A stretch of 64,000 bases of DNA from Desulfobulbaceae bacterium (GTDB lineage Bacteria > Desulfobacterota > Desulfobulbia > Desulfobulbales > Desulfocapsaceae), in assembly GCA_008933635.1 (NCBI GenBank), contig WBUQ01000002.1, positions 1 to 64,000 on the forward strand, read 5' to 3'. Position 1 is the first letter of the stretch, and the number at the start of each line of letters is the position of its first letter. This document shows, one piece after another, positions 34,039 through 44,694 of this stretch. Both the position numbers and the translations under genes were made by a program. The notes beneath the pieces were generated by a model that saw only the letters and a program-made list of their open reading frames with translations, did not search any database and had not been told where the DNA came from.

Positions 34039-35108
34039 TGCAGGATCCTGACGATGTCGTTGTAAAAGACAAAGAGCATCAAGGCCCCGAGCAGGGCAAT
34101 ACCCACCTGCTGGGCGATGATCTGGGCGCGCTCGTGCACCGGTTTGCGCATGATGCCTTCGACGGTGAGAAAAACCAGGTGCCCGCCATCGAGCACTGGA
34201 ATCGGCAGGAGGTTAAGGATACCAAGATTGACGCTGAGCAATCCCATGAAGTACACAAGGTTGATCCAGCCGGCCTTCATCTGCTCGCCGGCAATCTGGG
34301 CAATAAGGATCGGGCCGCCAAGTTCGGAAGCAGGCACCACCCGCTGGATGATCTTGATGAAACCGAGAACGGTCAGCGAAATGTACATCCACGTCTGGCG
34401 GCAGGCATCGACGAAGGCCTGGACCGGGCCGACTCGGTTGTATTCAACCTGGTCATCCTTGACAATGCCGATCATGAATCGCCTTTCCACCTCCTCGCCG
34501 AAGACATTCTTGACGCTGTCCTGCTGCGGAACGACGGTGAACGAAATCTCCTTCTGTTCGCGCCGGACAACCATCGTGATCGCTCTCCCGCCGCTGTCTT
34601 TCACTCCATCCAGAACATCCTCCCATCGGCTTGTCGCCTTGCCGTCTATGCGAAGGATCTCATCTCCCGCCCTGAGACCGGCGGCAAATGCCGGCGAGTC
34701 CTGATTCACTCTGCCGACCCGTGTCGTATCAACCGCCTGGGGAACCCCGATCGCAAGATAGAGACCAAAGAACAGGATGACGGCAAAGATCAGGTTGAAC
34801 ACCGGACCAGCCAGGACAATGCAGAATCTTGCCAGTACCGGTTTGTGTGAAAACGAGCCACTGCGTTCCGCCTCATCGATCTGCTGCTCGTCGGGGTTCT
34901 CGCCAAACATCTTGACAAAGCCGCCAAGAGGAAAAGCGGAAATGACATACTCCGTGTCGCCGACCTTCTTGCCGACCAGCTTGGGTCCAAAGCCCAGGGA
35001 GAATTTGAGGACCCTTACGCCGAACAGTTTTGCGAAGATGAAATGGCCGAGCTCATGGACAAAGATCAGGACACCGAGGACAAGGATAAAAGAAATAATT
35101 GTGTTCAT
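34035..35108 (-). CDS. rseP: RIP metalloprotease RseP
   Basis: 357 residues, a site-2 protease in the inner membrane. Zinc motif HELGH is in the first membrane segment, one PDZ domain (about 110-190) has AGLRAGDEILRIDGKATSRWED, and NLLPIPVLDGGHLVF supplies the LDG zinc ligand. It cleaves anti-sigma factors within the membrane during envelope stress. ATG 35108 is the best start; a TTG two codons upstream is in frame. Many homologues have two PDZ domains; only one is evident here. Confidence 0.95.
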   Translation of the reverse strand: MNTIISFILVLGVLIFVHELGHFIFAKLFGVRVLKFSLGFGPKLVGKKVGDTEYVISAFPLGGFVKMFGENPDEQQIDEAERSGSFSHKPVLARFCIVLAGPVFNLIFAVILFFGLYLAIGVPQAVDTTRVGRVNQDSPAFAAGLRAGDEILRIDGKATSRWEDVLDGVKDSGGRAITMVVRREQKEISFTVVPQQDSVKNVFGEEVERRFMIGIVKDDQVEYNRVGPVQAFVDACRQTWMYISLTVLGFIKIIQRVVPASELGGPILIAQIAGEQMKAGWINLVYFMGLLSVNLGILNLLPIPVLDGGHLVFLTVEGIMRKPVHERAQIIAQQVGIALLGALMLFVFYNDIVRILQ

Positions 35109-35166
35109 AAGCAATCAGTTCCGTGCGGAAAAACATCCACTGCTCTGGAAGGACAAGGTGTAGGAT

Positions 35167-36336
35167 TCAGGGGTGGGTGGCAAGGCCGGCGATCTCTCCG
35201 GCCAGACGGCGGGCTTCGCCATCGGCTGCCAGAATATCATCGATGCTCTCTTCACTGCCATTCTGGACTCGGTCCATTGTGGTGGATACTATATCGACGA
35301 TGGCTGTGAAATCAATGCGGCCTTGCAAAAATGCCTCGACAGCGACCTCGTTGGCGGCATTCAGCACAGCGGGGAGGACCCCTCCTGCCCGGAGAGCGGC
35401 ATACGCCAGGTTCACCGCCGGGAAGGACTGATGGTCCGGTTCAAAGAAATCCAGACGGCCACACTCAGCCAGGTTCAACGATGGCATCGGCAGGGAGAGG
35501 CGTTCCGGATATGTCAGGGCATAGGCAATCGGGATGCGCATATCGGGAATGCCGAGCTGGGCGATGACGGAGCCGTCCCGGAATTCGACCAGGGAGTGGA
35601 CGATCGACTGCGGATGGACAAGGACCTCGATGGCGTCGACTGGCATCCCGAACAGCCAGCTTGCCTCGATTACTTCGAGACCTTTATTCATGAGGGTCGC
35701 AGAGTCAATGGAGATTTTCTTCCCCATTTTCCATTTCGGGTGATTCAGTGCCTCCGCCAAGGTCACTTTCCGCAACGAATCGGCCGTGCGCCCCCGGAAC
35801 GGTCCGCCTGAAGCAGTGAGGATGATCTTTTTGACATCCACCCGGCGTCCGGCCTCAAGGGCCTGAAAAATGGCGCTGTGTTCCGAATCCACCGGCAACA
35901 GCTGAACCCCTTGCGCCGCAACGGCGTCCATGACGATCCTGCCCGCCATCACCAGCGTTTCCTTGTTGGCGAGACCGACGTCCTTGCCGGCCTGGATGGC
36001 GGCCAGGGTTGGCCTCAGACCCGCCGCTCCGACTATCGCCGAGACAGTTATGTCTGCCGATGCATAGGCTGCGACCTCCTGGTTGCCGGCCTCCCCCCAG
36101 AGTATCCTGTTGTGCCAGTGCGCCGGCAACTTCAGCCCCAGCAAGCGGCCATGGCGCTCGTCGCAGACAGAGACACACGAAGGCTGGAATTCGAGCGCCT
36201 GCGCTGCCAGAAGCTCGACATTGCTGCCGGCGGCCAGAGCGACGACCTCGAAACGATCAGGATACCGCCGGACCACATCGAGGACATTGACGCCGATCGA
36301 GCCGGTGGAGCCAAGCAGGGAAATACGCCGCTTCAT
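35167..36336 (-). CDS. dxr: 1-deoxy-D-xylulose 5-phosphate reductoisomerase
   Basis: 389 residues. NADPH-binding [17 protein letters not shown] lies at the N-terminus, then [24 protein letters not shown] (metal and substrate site) and [17 protein letters not shown]. It catalyses the first committed MEP-pathway step, DXP to MEP. ATG 36336 overlaps the cdsA stop (ATGA). It is grouped with ispG, uppS and cdsA, linking isoprenoid and envelope lipid synthesis. Confidence 0.97.
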   Translation of the reverse strand: MKRRISLLGSTGSIGVNVLDVVRRYPDRFEVVALAAGSNVELLAAQALEFQPSCVSVCDERHGRLLGLKLPAHWHNRILWGEAGNQEVAAYASADITVSAIVGAAGLRPTLAAIQAGKDVGLANKETLVMAGRIVMDAVAAQGVQLLPVDSEHSAIFQALEAGRRVDVKKIILTASGGPFRGRTADSLRKVTLAEALNHPKWKMGKKISIDSATLMNKGLEVIEASWLFGMPVDAIEVLVHPQSIVHSLVEFRDGSVIAQLGIPDMRIPIAYALTYPERLSLPMPSLNLAECGRLDFFEPDHQSFPAVNLAYAALRAGGVLPAVLNAANEVAVEAFLQGRIDFTAIVDIVSTTMDRVQNGSEESIDDILAADGEARRLAGEIAGLATHP

Positions 36337-37133
36337 TTCACGAAGACCAGCAGGCAGTAGAGTACCGGACCGCAGAAGAGCAGGGAATCGATACGGTCGA
36401 GAACACCTCCGTGGCCGCCAAGACAATGGCCGGAGTCTTTGACGCCTGTCCCTCGCTTGACCACCGACTCGGTGAGGTCACCGACAATACCGGAAACCGT
36501 CAGCAGTGCTGCGGCAAAGACAACGAAGCCCCATTGGGGCCGCACAAGAAAAAGCTGGGCGAAGATGACAGCCGCCACGATACCGAAAACAAAACCACCC
36601 CATGCCCCAGCTCTTGTCTTATTGGGGCTGATCGCCGGACAAAGCTTGCTTTTTCCGAAGGCCCGGCCGATATAGTAGGCGCCGGTATCGGAACCCGCAG
36701 TGACGGCCGAGAGGACAAGCAACCAGCCATTGCCGTCCGGCAAATACCGCAATGCGACAAGGAACGAACTCAACACCCCGAGATAGACGCTGCCAAACAC
36801 CATGCGGCAAAGCAGTTCATACCCGTCGGGAAAATCCGCATAAACGGCAAAGATGAAGATCGTCAGCAGCGCAAATGCCAGCAGCAGTCCAAAAATCGCG
36901 CCCCTGCTGACGCTCCCGGCATAGATCGTGCCCAGCAGGGGGAGAATCATGATGCCATCGAGCAGTAGCCTTCTCAGCAGGGGAAAGCGATCTGCTCCGG
37001 CCATCCGTACATATTCATCTGCAGCCCAGAAAGCTACGACGACGAGTACACCTGCAAATACAGCGGGGGATCCTTTGAAAAGGATAAGCAGCCAGCCGAC
37101 GGCCAGGAGAATTCCCGGGACTACCCGCTTCAT
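36333..37133 (-). CDS. cdsA: Phosphatidate cytidylyltransferase
   Basis: 266 residues with about eight membrane segments. The C-terminal signature reads [25 protein letters not shown]; the family has LPGHGG, so Pro is replaced by Gly here while the metal-binding Asp residues remain. It makes CDP-diacylglycerol from CTP and phosphatidate. The start overlaps the uppS stop (ATGA) and the stop overlaps dxr. Confidence 0.94.
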   Translation of the reverse strand: MKRVVPGILLAVGWLLILFKGSPAVFAGVLVVVAFWAADEYVRMAGADRFPLLRRLLLDGIMILPLLGTIYAGSVSRGAIFGLLLAFALLTIFIFAVYADFPDGYELLCRMVFGSVYLGVLSSFLVALRYLPDGNGWLLVLSAVTAGSDTGAYYIGRAFGKSKLCPAISPNKTRAGAWGGFVFGIVAAVIFAQLFLVRPQWGFVVFAAALLTVSGIVGDLTESVVKRGTGVKDSGHCLGGHGGVLDRIDSLLFCGPVLYCLLVFVK

Positions 37134-37882
37134 TTACGCCCCTTCTTCATTTGCGCTCCAGTGTGCCCGAATCTTCTCTCACGTTTCTGGTAATTGGCAA
37201 TGGCTTTGAGAAACACCTCACGGCGAAAATCCGGCCACATCACATCCGTGAAATAAATCTCGGTATAGGAAACCTGCCAGAGAAGGAAGTTGGAAAGCCT
37301 TGACTCGCCTCCGGTCCGTATCAACAGATCAGGATCCGGCAGATCGGCAGTGTAGAGACGGGAGTTGACCTCCTCGATGGAGATCTCCGATGGGGTCAAC
37401 CGGCCGGCTACACAGTCCTCGGCAAGCAGGCGTGCGGCCCGGGCCAGTTCGTCCCTGGCCCCGTAGCTCAGGGCCAGATTGAGGACCATCTCAGTGTTTC
37501 CTGAGGTTTTGGCCATCGAGTCGAGCAGGACCGTACGAACACCCTCCGGAAGTCTTTCCAGATCGCCTATGCAGGTCAGGCGGATGCCGTTTTTCTGCAT
37601 CCGGGATATTTCGGAAACAAGGAATTTTTTCAGGATCGACATCAGACCGGACACCTCAGTTTCCGGTCTATTCCAGTTCTCGGATGAAAAGGCGTACAGT
37701 GTCAGTACCTTGATCCCGATTTCACGTGCGGTCTCAACGACATTACGTACCGACTCGGCGCCGGTCTTGTGGCCGAAGAGGCGCGGCTGGTGTCTTTTCT
37801 CAGCCCATCTGCCATTACCATCCATAATGATCGCAACGTGCCTGGGCAGGCGGTTGGGATCGACATTTGAATCCTTTGGCAT
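37130..37882 (-). CDS. uppS: Isoprenyl (undecaprenyl diphosphate) synthase
   Basis: 250 residues of the cis-prenyltransferase family: HVAIIMDGNGRWA (catalytic Asp), LTLYAFSSENWNRP, SYGARDELARAA (family has SYGGR), and LIRTGGESRLSNFLLWQ. It makes the C55 carrier for peptidoglycan and O-antigen assembly. ATG 37882 gives the usual distance to the DGNG motif but has no clear ribosome binding site; an in-frame TTG at 37951 overlaps the frr stop and would add 23 residues. Confidence 0.94.
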   Translation of the reverse strand: MPKDSNVDPNRLPRHVAIIMDGNGRWAEKRHQPRLFGHKTGAESVRNVVETAREIGIKVLTLYAFSSENWNRPETEVSGLMSILKKFLVSEISRMQKNGIRLTCIGDLERLPEGVRTVLLDSMAKTSGNTEMVLNLALSYGARDELARAARLLAEDCVAGRLTPSEISIEEVNSRLYTADLPDPDLLIRTGGESRLSNFLLWQVSYTEIYFTDVMWPDFRREVFLKAIANYQKRERRFGHTGAQMKKGRK

Positions 37883-37947
37883 AGGCAGTATCGAGATTTC
37901 GGCCAGCGTGAAGCGCTCTTGGCGTTGGGTGGAGGTCGCCCGGACGG

Positions 37948-38502
37948 TCAAACCTCCATGACTTCTTTTTCTTTCGATGCGGTGATATCGTCAATTTTTT
38001 TCATATATCCGTCGGTTTCGCGCTGGGCTTCGTCCTGGAGTTTGAAGAGATCATCCTCGGCAATTTCCTTGTCCTTTTTCAATTTCTTCAAAACATCCAA
38101 GGCATCTCTCCGGATATTGCGGACGGCTACCCGATACTCTTCCGCCACCTTCTTGACATGCTTGACAATCTCTCGACGACGCTCTTCTGTCAGTTGCGGG
38201 ATATTCAGGCGGATTACCTTGCCATCGCTTGCCGGGGTCAGTCCGATATCGGATTTGAGTATTGCTTTTTCAATTGCCGGAAGCGTCTGCGGATCCCAGG
38301 GTTGGATGGCGATGGTCCGACTTTCCGGGATAGTCAGCGAGCCGACCTGATTCAGAGGCATCTGACTCCCATAAACCGGAACGATTATCCCGTCGAGAAG
38401 ACCAAGAGATGCGCGCCCGGTTCGAACTTTCGACAATTCGTTTTTAAACGCCTCAACACTCTTTTCCATCTTTTCAGACATTTCAAACAATACTTCGTTC
38501 AT
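37948..38502 (-). CDS. frr: Ribosome recycling factor
   Basis: 184 residues. Begins MNEVLFEMSEKMEKSVEAFK, with VRTGRASLGLLDGIIV and PWDPQTLPAIEKAI as family hallmarks. It splits post-termination ribosomes with EF-G. AGGGGGC precedes the ATG. The usual neighbour order pyrH-frr-uppS-cdsA is kept. Confidence 0.97.
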   Translation of the reverse strand: MNEVLFEMSEKMEKSVEAFKNELSKVRTGRASLGLLDGIIVPVYGSQMPLNQVGSLTIPESRTIAIQPWDPQTLPAIEKAILKSDIGLTPASDGKVIRLNIPQLTEERRREIVKHVKKVAEEYRVAVRNIRRDALDVLKKLKKDKEIAEDDLFKLQDEAQRETDGYMKKIDDITASKEKEVMEV

Positions 38503-38532
38503 AGGGCCCCCTGTAAAACCAGGATTTGCTGG

Positions 38533-39252
38533 TTACATCGAACTACTTATCAACGTCCCAACCTTCTCACCGCAGACAGCCTTGCGGATGTTACCCGGGA
38601 CATTCATATTCAGCACCATAATCGGTTTGTCGTCATCCTTGGCCAGTGCAATACCCGCGGCATCCATCACCGTGAGACCCTTCCGCAACACATCGGTATA
38701 GGTAAGATGATCAAACTTGACCGCGTCAGGGTACTTTACCGGATCACGATCATAGACTCCATCCACCTTAGTGGCCTTGATGATGACATCAGCATCGATT
38801 TCGAGTGCACGCAGAACACCTGCCGAGTCAGTGGTAAAATATGGATTTCCGGTTCCGGCGGCAAAAATCACGACCCGTCCCTTTTCCAGGTGACGGGTGG
38901 CTCTCCTCCGGATATACGGCTCACAGACCGACTGCATAGGAATGGCGGACATCACGCGGGTGATGACACCGCTTCGCTCCAAGGCGTCCTGCATCGCCAG
39001 ACTGTTCATCACCGTCGCCAGCATCCCCATATTATCGGCTGTGGTCCTGTCCATTCCCTTGCTGGCGCCGGCAACCCCACGGAAGATGTTACCGGCTCCA
39101 ATGACGAGGCCCGGCTCAACACCCATTCTTACGATCTCTTTCACTTCAGCAGCAACGAATTCAAGTACCGTGGTATTGATGCCGAAGGCATCCTCACCCA
39201 TCAAAGCCTCACCGCTCAGCTTCAGCAGAATCCTCTTATACTTCACCTGCAT
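38533..39252 (-). CDS. pyrH: UMP kinase
   Basis: 239 residues of the amino-acid-kinase fold: [41 protein letters not shown] and [16 protein letters not shown]. It phosphorylates UMP to UDP for RNA, UDP-sugar and lipid precursors. GGAGAACC precedes the ATG. Confidence 0.97.
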   Translation of the reverse strand: MQVKYKRILLKLSGEALMGEDAFGINTTVLEFVAAEVKEIVRMGVEPGLVIGAGNIFRGVAGASKGMDRTTADNMGMLATVMNSLAMQDALERSGVITRVMSAIPMQSVCEPYIRRRATRHLEKGRVVIFAAGTGNPYFTTDSAGVLRALEIDADVIIKATKVDGVYDRDPVKYPDAVKFDHLTYTDVLRKGLTVMDAAGIALAKDDDKPIMVLNMNVPGNIRKAVCGEKVGTLISSSM

Positions 39253-39335
39253 ACGGTTCTCCTTGGCTGTTGCACAGCTTTGCGGAAGTGAAAGATCAGC
39301 GACGGTACAGTGCGACCTGGAAACGATCCGACCGA

Positions 39336-39932
39336 TTACTCGACGCCGACCTGAAAGCGGGCAAACCTCTTGATGGAGATGTTCTCGCCCATTTTCCCAA
39401 CAACCTCATTGAGCAGGTCCTGGATTGAAAGATCTGGATTTTTCACATATTTCTGCTCAAGCAGGCAGATTTCGGCAAGAAATTTCTCTATCTTGCCTGC
39501 TACCATCTTCTCTGCTATATTGGCCGGCTTGCCGGAGTCGATAGCTTGTTGAATGTAGATATCTTTTTCCCTGGTGATAACCGCTTCGGGCACTTCATCG
39601 CGGGTAATGGCAACGGGATTGGCGGCTGCGATATGCATAGCGACATCGCGGGCAAATTCGCGAAACGCGTCGGTCTTCGCGACAAAATCCGTTTCACAGC
39701 CTAGTTCGACCATGACGCCAAGTTTCCCGCCGGCATGGATATATGTCTCAATGACCCCCTCACTGGTCGCGCGTCCAGCTCTCTTGGCCGCGACGGCAAG
39801 ACCTTTCTGACGCAGCAGGTCAACTGCCTTCTCCATATCACCATTGGTTTCCGTCAGAGCCTTTTTGCAATCCATCATTCCCGCTGCGGTTTTATCGCGT
39901 AAATCCTTTACCATCTGGCTTGTTATATTCAT
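39336..39932 (-). CDS. tsf: Elongation factor Ts
   Basis: 198 residues, the short form with one core subdomain. N-terminal UBA-like [21 protein letters not shown], then [18 protein letters not shown] contacting EF-Tu. It recycles EF-Tu-GDP. AGGAGGT precedes ATG 39932; an in-frame start seven codons upstream lacks a site. It follows rpsB after a probable attenuator. Confidence 0.97.
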   Translation of the reverse strand: MNITSQMVKDLRDKTAAGMMDCKKALTETNGDMEKAVDLLRQKGLAVAAKRAGRATSEGVIETYIHAGGKLGVMVELGCETDFVAKTDAFREFARDVAMHIAAANPVAITRDEVPEAVITREKDIYIQQAIDSGKPANIAEKMVAGKIEKFLAEICLLEQKYVKNPDLSIQDLLNEVVGKMGENISIKRFARFQVGVE

Positions 39933-40042
39933 GGCAAACCTCCTGGATAGCAACGCTATCTCATGCGTTTTCGATGTTAATTCAAAACCTGATCACCCTG
40001 CCGCAGGATTCATCTGCAGGATAACTTGAGAGATCGGACAAT

Positions 40043-40074
40043 AAAAAGGGGCTGTCGTTTGACGCCCCTCTTTT
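40043..40074 (-). terminator. Attenuator-like terminator between rpsB and tsf
   Basis: On the minus strand, GGGGCGTC pairs with GACAGCCCC (one bulged A) around loop AAAC, then TTTTTATT. It lies about 50 bases after the rpsB stop. The plus strand also has a TCTTTTC run, but no plus-strand gene uses it. Partial termination here would set the S2 to EF-Ts ratio. Confidence 0.75.
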
Positions 40075-40123
40075 CTTACTATGCTGGTTAATCACTCCTC
40101 ACAGCGAGGGAAGCCAGGTGTCA

Positions 40124-40897
40124 TTATTCATCAGCAGCGTCTTCTTCGATAAAATCAACTCCACTTTCGTTGACAGCCGCTGCCATGGCTTCTTCCGAAG
40201 CACCTTCGCCATCACGTTCGGCCTGTCCTCGAAGAATTGCATCAGCGATCTGCGAACTGATTAATTTAATGGACCTGATCGCATCATCATTGCCGGGAAT
40301 GAGGTAATCGATGCCATCCGGGTCACAGTTTGTATCTGCGACAGCGACGACAGGAATATTGAGCTTTTTGGCCTCGGTCACAGCAATCGATTCCTTTCGC
40401 GGATCGATGACGAAGATGACACTTGGCAGGTTTCTCATGTCCTTGATTCCACCGACATTGCGTTCAAGTTTGATGCGTTCTTTCTCCATGAGCAGGATTT
40501 CTTTTTTGGGGAACTTGTTGATGGAACCGTCCGCCTGCATCGACTCAATGGTCTTCAATCGTTCAACGCTGCGTTTAATTGTTTGAAAATTCGTCAGCAT
40601 CCCGCCAAGCCAACGATGATCCACATAAAACATTCCGCAACGCTGTGCTTCTTCGCTGACAATCGCCTGCGCCTGCCGTTTCGTCCCGACAAAAAGGATG
40701 GTACCGCCTTTTTTCACCTCCTGGGTCACGAACACGCAGGCTTTATCAAAAAGGCGCTTGGAAATATCAAGATTGATAATATAGATGCCATTGCGGGGGC
40801 CATAGATATATGGCCTCATCTTCGGATTCCAACGACGTGTTTGATGCCCGAAGTGCAATCCTGCCTGCAGCATGTCTCTTACTGTTGCACTAGCCAT
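40124..40897 (-). CDS. rpsB: 30S ribosomal protein S2
   Basis: 257 residues: [43 protein letters not shown] and [15 protein letters not shown]. The acidic C-terminal tail (after about 225) is typical of the phylum-level variants. GGAGG precedes ATG 40897. It starts the long rpsB-tsf-pyrH operon. Confidence 0.97.
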   Translation of the reverse strand: MASATVRDMLQAGLHFGHQTRRWNPKMRPYIYGPRNGIYIINLDISKRLFDKACVFVTQEVKKGGTILFVGTKRQAQAIVSEEAQRCGMFYVDHRWLGGMLTNFQTIKRSVERLKTIESMQADGSINKFPKKEILLMEKERIKLERNVGGIKDMRNLPSVIFVIDPRKESIAVTEAKKLNIPVVAVADTNCDPDGIDYLIPGNDDAIRSIKLISSQIADAILRGQAERDGEGASEEAMAAAVNESGVDFIEEDAADE

Positions 40898-40937
40898 TAA
40901 TCCTCCATTTCCTGGTTGATCCTCCATCTTCTGTCGA

Positions 40938-40959
40938 TCACCTGAAATATTGCAGGTGA
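40938..40959 (-). promoter_or_regulatory. Leader hairpin upstream of rpsB
   Basis: Arms TCACCTG (40953-40959 and 40938-40944 on opposite strands) form a perfect 7-bp stem with an 8-nt loop, about 40 bases before the rpsB start. It may be part of an S2 autoregulatory leader, known in principle from other bacteria. A promoter lies probably within 41020-41080 (AT-rich, TTGCTA/TAAGAA-like), but no unique match stands out. Confidence 0.35.
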
Positions 40960-41100
40960 CACCAGTACTCGTGCTGAAGATGTGTGTGATTGAAACGAAT
41001 TCCGCCTCTTGCGCGCTTACGCCTTTCGAACGACCTGTCTTCTTACCACAATTATTTACGAATAGCAACTCCCAAGCCCAATGCTAAATAGAAGAATTAG

Positions 41101-41865
41101 CTATTTTCTTATCAATGAACTTCGCCCAGTGAGCAGCAATTTTAGCCATTCAAATCCGAATTTCATCAGCTCTGCATCGGTTTCCGCGATTCTTCTCCGG
41201 TTATCTTTAGACAATTGAAAGTGCTCGATAATTTTGTTATCCTGAACGAAAAGACGAAATGCGTCAATGTCATAGCATACCATGAAGGAAAGCCTCTGTC
41301 GCCTTCCACCAGCACCTTCACCCTGCCAGGGATTTCCAGAAAATACCGTATCCATTTCCGTCCAAAGTTCATTCATCGCATTGTATTCATCCAGACGCTG
41401 ATCCCGTACCCACTCGCGAACGGTATACATTGAATTCTCTTCGTGACCGTGACAATAGGAGTGTCTTACAAGGAAGTAGTACTCTCTGCTCCGATGCTTG
41501 TCAGGGGTCCTGTCTACCGCCCGTTCCAACGGATACATACGACAAGCCGACGGACGATCCAAGTACACAGAACAACCGTTTGCGGAAAGAAACGGGCAAG
41601 ATTTTTCTTCATCGTCTCTCACCTTCAGCATGAGAGTCGGAAAATATGGATTGTCGCCTTGTACCAGGCGGGCATATCGCTGGAGAAACTCCGAGGACGA
41701 TACAGCCAGCGCTGTCTTTAGTCTTATAATATCGTATGGATACAATATCATATCGACATTCTTACAGCAGACGGTGAAGCACCGGACACCAGCGTGGCAT
41801 GAAAACATGAACGGCTCGCTGGCAAGCGGCACCATCCCTTCAGGAAATTTTTTTTCGTTGATCAT
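41101..41865 (-). CDS. YkgJ-family cysteine cluster protein
   Basis: 254 residues. Cysteine cluster: FSCHAGVRCFTVCCKN near the N-terminus, then CPFLSANGCSVYLDRPSACRMYPLER, the YkgJ/Fli B-like metal-binding pattern, and later HSYCHGHEE. The family likely binds zinc or an iron-sulfur cluster; its biochemical role is unknown. The C-terminal third is specific. No ribosome binding site is evident before the ATG at 41865, and only 27 bases separate it from the upstream terminator stem. It lies alone between the two ribosomal-protein clusters. Confidence 0.85.
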   Translation of the reverse strand: MINEKKFPEGMVPLASEPFMFSCHAGVRCFTVCCKNVDMILYPYDIIRLKTALAVSSSEFLQRYARLVQGDNPYFPTLMLKVRDDEEKSCPFLSANGCSVYLDRPSACRMYPLERAVDRTPDKHRSREYYFLVRHSYCHGHEENSMYTVREWVRDQRLDEYNAMNELWTEMDTVFSGNPWQGEGAGGRRQRLSFMVCYDIDAFRLFVQDNKIIEHFQLSKDNRRRIAETDAELMKFGFEWLKLLLTGRSSLIRK

Positions 41866-41892
41866 TTATTGAGAGAAGCAGAACATATGAAA

Positions 41893-41928
41893 AAAAAGGC
41901 TGACTGAATCGCTTCAGTCAGCCTTTTT
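41893..41928. terminator. Strong bidirectional terminator at end of the alpha operon
   Basis: A perfect 16-bp stem (41893-41908 with 41913-41928) around loop TCGC. The stem edges are A-run and T-run, so both strands end in T-tracts. It lies 20 bases after the rplQ stop and closes the ribosomal cluster. Confidence 0.96.
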
Positions 41929-41947
41929 ATCACCCGATCGACACCCT

Positions 41948-42337
41948 TTAGTTTTCTTTCTCGGGCAACTCAATTTTTTCCTGGTAACCCACCAATTCTA
42001 TGATGGCCATCTGTGCAGCATCGCCTTGACGAACACCAGTCAGGAGAATACGGGTGTATCCGCCGTTCCGTTCTGCAAATTGTGCCTGAATGGTGGAGAA
42101 CAGCTTGTCTACAATACCCTTGCTACGAATAAAACCGAGAGCCTGGCGTCTTGCATGGAGATCTCCGCGCTTGGCAAGAGTAATCATTTTTTCAGCTATC
42201 GGCTTTAATTCCTTGGCTTTCTCTTTCGTAGTGGTTATACGCTCATGTTCGAAAAGTGAGGTTACCATATTTCTCAACATCGCCTCACGGTGCGAACTGG
42301 TTCGTCCGAGTTTTCTTCCTGAGTTACCGTGTCTCAT
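41948..42337 (-). CDS. rplQ: 50S ribosomal protein L17
   Basis: 129 residues: [20 protein letters not shown] and [19 protein letters not shown] are diagnostic. AGAGGT precedes the ATG. It is the last gene of the cluster. Confidence 0.97.
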   Translation of the reverse strand: MRHGNSGRKLGRTSSHREAMLRNMVTSLFEHERITTTKEKAKELKPIAEKMITLAKRGDLHARRQALGFIRSKGIVDKLFSTIQAQFAERNGGYTRILLTGVRQGDAAQMAIIELVGYQEKIELPEKEN

Positions 42338-42415
42338 ACTTCATACCTCTGGATTCTTTCCGACGCATGCACCGGAATATGTTCATATCAACAACACCAA
42401 TCAGGAGCGTAAGGG

Positions 42416-43459
42416 TCATTGCCCTTGTTCATCTTTCTTTTCACGCAGTACTGGCGGCGTCCAATTTTCAAATTTCATCCCCAGGGTCAAATCCATCTCA
42501 GCAAGCAACGCTTTAATCTCATTCAAGGATTTCCTGCCAAAATTTTTCGTCTTAAGCATTTCCTGGTCAGTTTTCTGAGCAAGATCACCAATGAAATTTA
42601 TTTCTGCATTCTTTAAACAATTTGCTGAACGAACCGATAACTCAAGATCTTCAACAGGCTTATCAAGATATGGGTTCAGCGGCATCGGCGGGCCTGCAAC
42701 AACCTTATCATCAGGCTCAGCCTGTTCTTCATCAAAATTAATGAAAATTGTCAGCTGCTCTTTTAAAATCTTGGCAGCATAAGCGAGAGCATTCTCAGGT
42801 CGAACACTGCCATCAGTCTCTATTTCAAGAGTTAATTTGTCATAATCAGTCTGCTGCCCCACCCTCGCTTGTGAAACTACATACTGAATTTTTTTAACAG
42901 GCGTGAATATTGCGTCTATCGGAATCTGCCCGATGGCGAGATTGTCTTTTTCCTGTCTCTCAGCAGGTTGATATCCTTTTCCCCACTCCACAGTCAATTC
43001 AGCACGGAAAGTAGTCTCGCCTGTGACGGTACAGATTACCTGATCGGGATTCATGATCTCAACTGCACTGGACCCTGTAATGTCTCCGGCAGTTACACTG
43101 CCAGGGCCTGTTTTCTCAATGAAGACTCTTTGGGAATCAAGCGAATTCAGCTTGATCCGTACTTGTTTTATATTAAGTATGATTTCACTTACATCTTCAG
43201 CTATATCCTTCATCGAAGTGAATTCGTGCAGCGCTCCTTCGATTTTGACCGTCGTTATCGCGGCTCCTTGGATAGATGAGAGCAATATTCTCCGCAAAGA
43301 GTTACCAATTGTAGATGCAAACCCTCGCTCAAGAGGTTGGCAGACAAATTTTCCATAGCGATCTGTATGCCTTGATTTGTCAACTTCAAGCTTCTCAGGC
43401 TTTATAAGCTCATGCCAATTCCGGTAGAATGGGAGTTTTTCGTCGGTGGCCTGGGTCAT
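42416..43459 (-). CDS. rpoA: RNA polymerase alpha subunit
   Basis: 347 residues. The N-terminal assembly domain has [20 protein letters not shown]; the C-terminal domain has [21 protein letters not shown] and [12 protein letters not shown], including the DNA-contacting arginine and the helix-hairpin-helix. AAGAAGGG precedes the ATG. A 141-base gap with two hairpins separates it from rpsD upstream. Confidence 0.98.
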   Translation of the reverse strand: MTQATDEKLPFYRNWHELIKPEKLEVDKSRHTDRYGKFVCQPLERGFASTIGNSLRRILLSSIQGAAITTVKIEGALHEFTSMKDIAEDVSEIILNIKQVRIKLNSLDSQRVFIEKTGPGSVTAGDITGSSAVEIMNPDQVICTVTGETTFRAELTVEWGKGYQPAERQEKDNLAIGQIPIDAIFTPVKKIQYVVSQARVGQQTDYDKLTLEIETDGSVRPENALAYAAKILKEQLTIFINFDEEQAEPDDKVVAGPPMPLNPYLDKPVEDLELSVRSANCLKNAEINFIGDLAQKTDQEMLKTKNFGRKSLNEIKALLAEMDLTLGMKFENWTPPVLREKKDEQGQ

Positions 43460-43502
43460 ATATTTCCCTTCTTGCGCTAATTATAAACGCAATAAAAAGT
43501 AT

Positions 43503-43582
43503 GATCACGAATTACTGGCTGATAACCAATAACCCGTGATCTATAGAAATAGACTTACTGGAGAGCGTGATTTCTCAATCAC
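43503..43582 (-). promoter_or_regulatory. Two hairpins in the rpsD-rpoA leader
   Basis: First: GATCACG/CGTGATC arms (43503-43509, 43535-43541) whose interior also pairs imperfectly (ATTACTGG with CCAATAAC). Second: GTGATT/AATCAC (43567-43572, 43577-43582) with loop TCTC. Neither has a T-run. They may be an RNA processing or translational control site for rpoA. Confidence 0.4.
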
Positions 43583-43600
43583 AAATCTCTGTTATCGTCT

Positions 43601-44230
43601 CTACTTAGAATATAATTCGACTATCAGATGCTCTTGAATCGGCATCGTCAATTCATCCCGATTCGGTAACGTCTTAACTGTCGCCTTGACATTATCCTTG
43701 TCCAATTCGAGCCAACTAGGTACGCCCCTTCTTGCTACGGCCTCCAAATTTTCAACAATCTGAGCGTTAGTCTTACTTTTATCTTTCAGACTTATCACAT
43801 CGCCTACAGAGACGAGAAAGGAGGGGATGTTAACTTTCTGTCCATTCACAAGAACGTGCTTGTGCCTGACCAACTGTCTTGCCTGATTCCTCGAAGAAGC
43901 CATACCTATCCGGAAGATGGTATTATCCAACCGCCTCTCGAGCAGAACGAGCAAGTTTTCACCAGTAACTCCCTTCTGCCTTTCGGCCCGTTCGAAGGTA
44001 AGGCGGAATTGACCTTCAAGCATGCCGTACATGCTCTTAACCTTCTGCTTTTCTCGCAACTGAACAGCATAATCAGAAAGCTTTTTGAACTTGGCCTGCC
44101 CATGCTGTCCCGGCCCAAATGCTCTTCTCTCGAATGAACATTTATCCGAGTAACATCTGTCACCCTTAAGGTACAGCTTCAAATTTTCACGCCTGCAAGT
44201 ACGGCATGCTGCGCCTATATTTCTAGCCAA
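43601..44230 (-). CDS. rpsD: 30S ribosomal protein S4, zinc-binding form
   Basis: 209 residues. C9, C12, C26 and C31 form the zinc site of C+ type S4; the S4 RNA-binding domain has [32 protein letters not shown]. The start is TTG 44230 behind GGAGGCC; no in-frame ATG lies near. S4 binds 16S rRNA early and in other bacteria represses its own operon. Confidence 0.97.
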   Translation of the reverse strand: MARNIGAACRTCRRENLKLYLKGDRCYSDKCSFERRAFGPGQHGQAKFKKLSDYAVQLREKQKVKSMYGMLEGQFRLTFERAERQKGVTGENLLVLLERRLDNTIFRIGMASSRNQARQLVRHKHVLVNGQKVNIPSFLVSVGDVISLKDKSKTNAQIVENLEAVARRGVPSWLELDKDNVKATVKTLPNRDELTMPIQEHLIVELYSK

Positions 44231-44275
44231 CGTTGGCCTCCATTAAGAAAATATTCTATCTACAACAATACCCTA

Positions 44276-44674
44276 TCAGACCCGTCTTCTCTTGGGCGGC
44301 TTACATCCATTGTGAGGTACTGGGGTAACATCATATATTCGACTTACTTCAAATCCGGTGCTGACAAGAGCTCTCAGAGCTGCTTCCCTGCCAGGTCCCG
44401 GCCCTTTCACCTTAACCTCAACCTTTCGCATTCCGAAATCAGCAGCCTTTTTGGCCGCGTCTGCTACGGCATTCTGAGCGGCAAAAGGCGTGCTTTTTCT
44501 CGATCCTTTGAATCCGAGAACCCCGGCACTACACCAGGATATCACATTGCCTTGTCTGTCAGAAATGGTGACGATTGTGTTGTTGAACGTCGAATAGATA
44601 AAAACTATTCCTTCTGGAATATTTTTTTTGACCTTTTTCTTTCCGCGTGCATCAGTACGTTTTGCTTGTGCCAT
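44276..44674 (-). CDS. rpsK: 30S ribosomal protein S11
   Basis: 132 residues: [35 protein letters not shown] and the basic tail [18 protein letters not shown] are diagnostic. GGATGG precedes the ATG. It sits between rpsM and rpsD as in most bacteria. Confidence 0.97.
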   Translation of the reverse strand: MAQAKRTDARGKKKVKKNIPEGIVFIYSTFNNTIVTISDRQGNVISWCSAGVLGFKGSRKSTPFAAQNAVADAAKKAADFGMRKVEVKVKGPGPGREAALRALVSTGFEVSRIYDVTPVPHNGCKPPKRRRV

Positions 44675-44694
44675 TCTTATACCATCCGTTGAAA

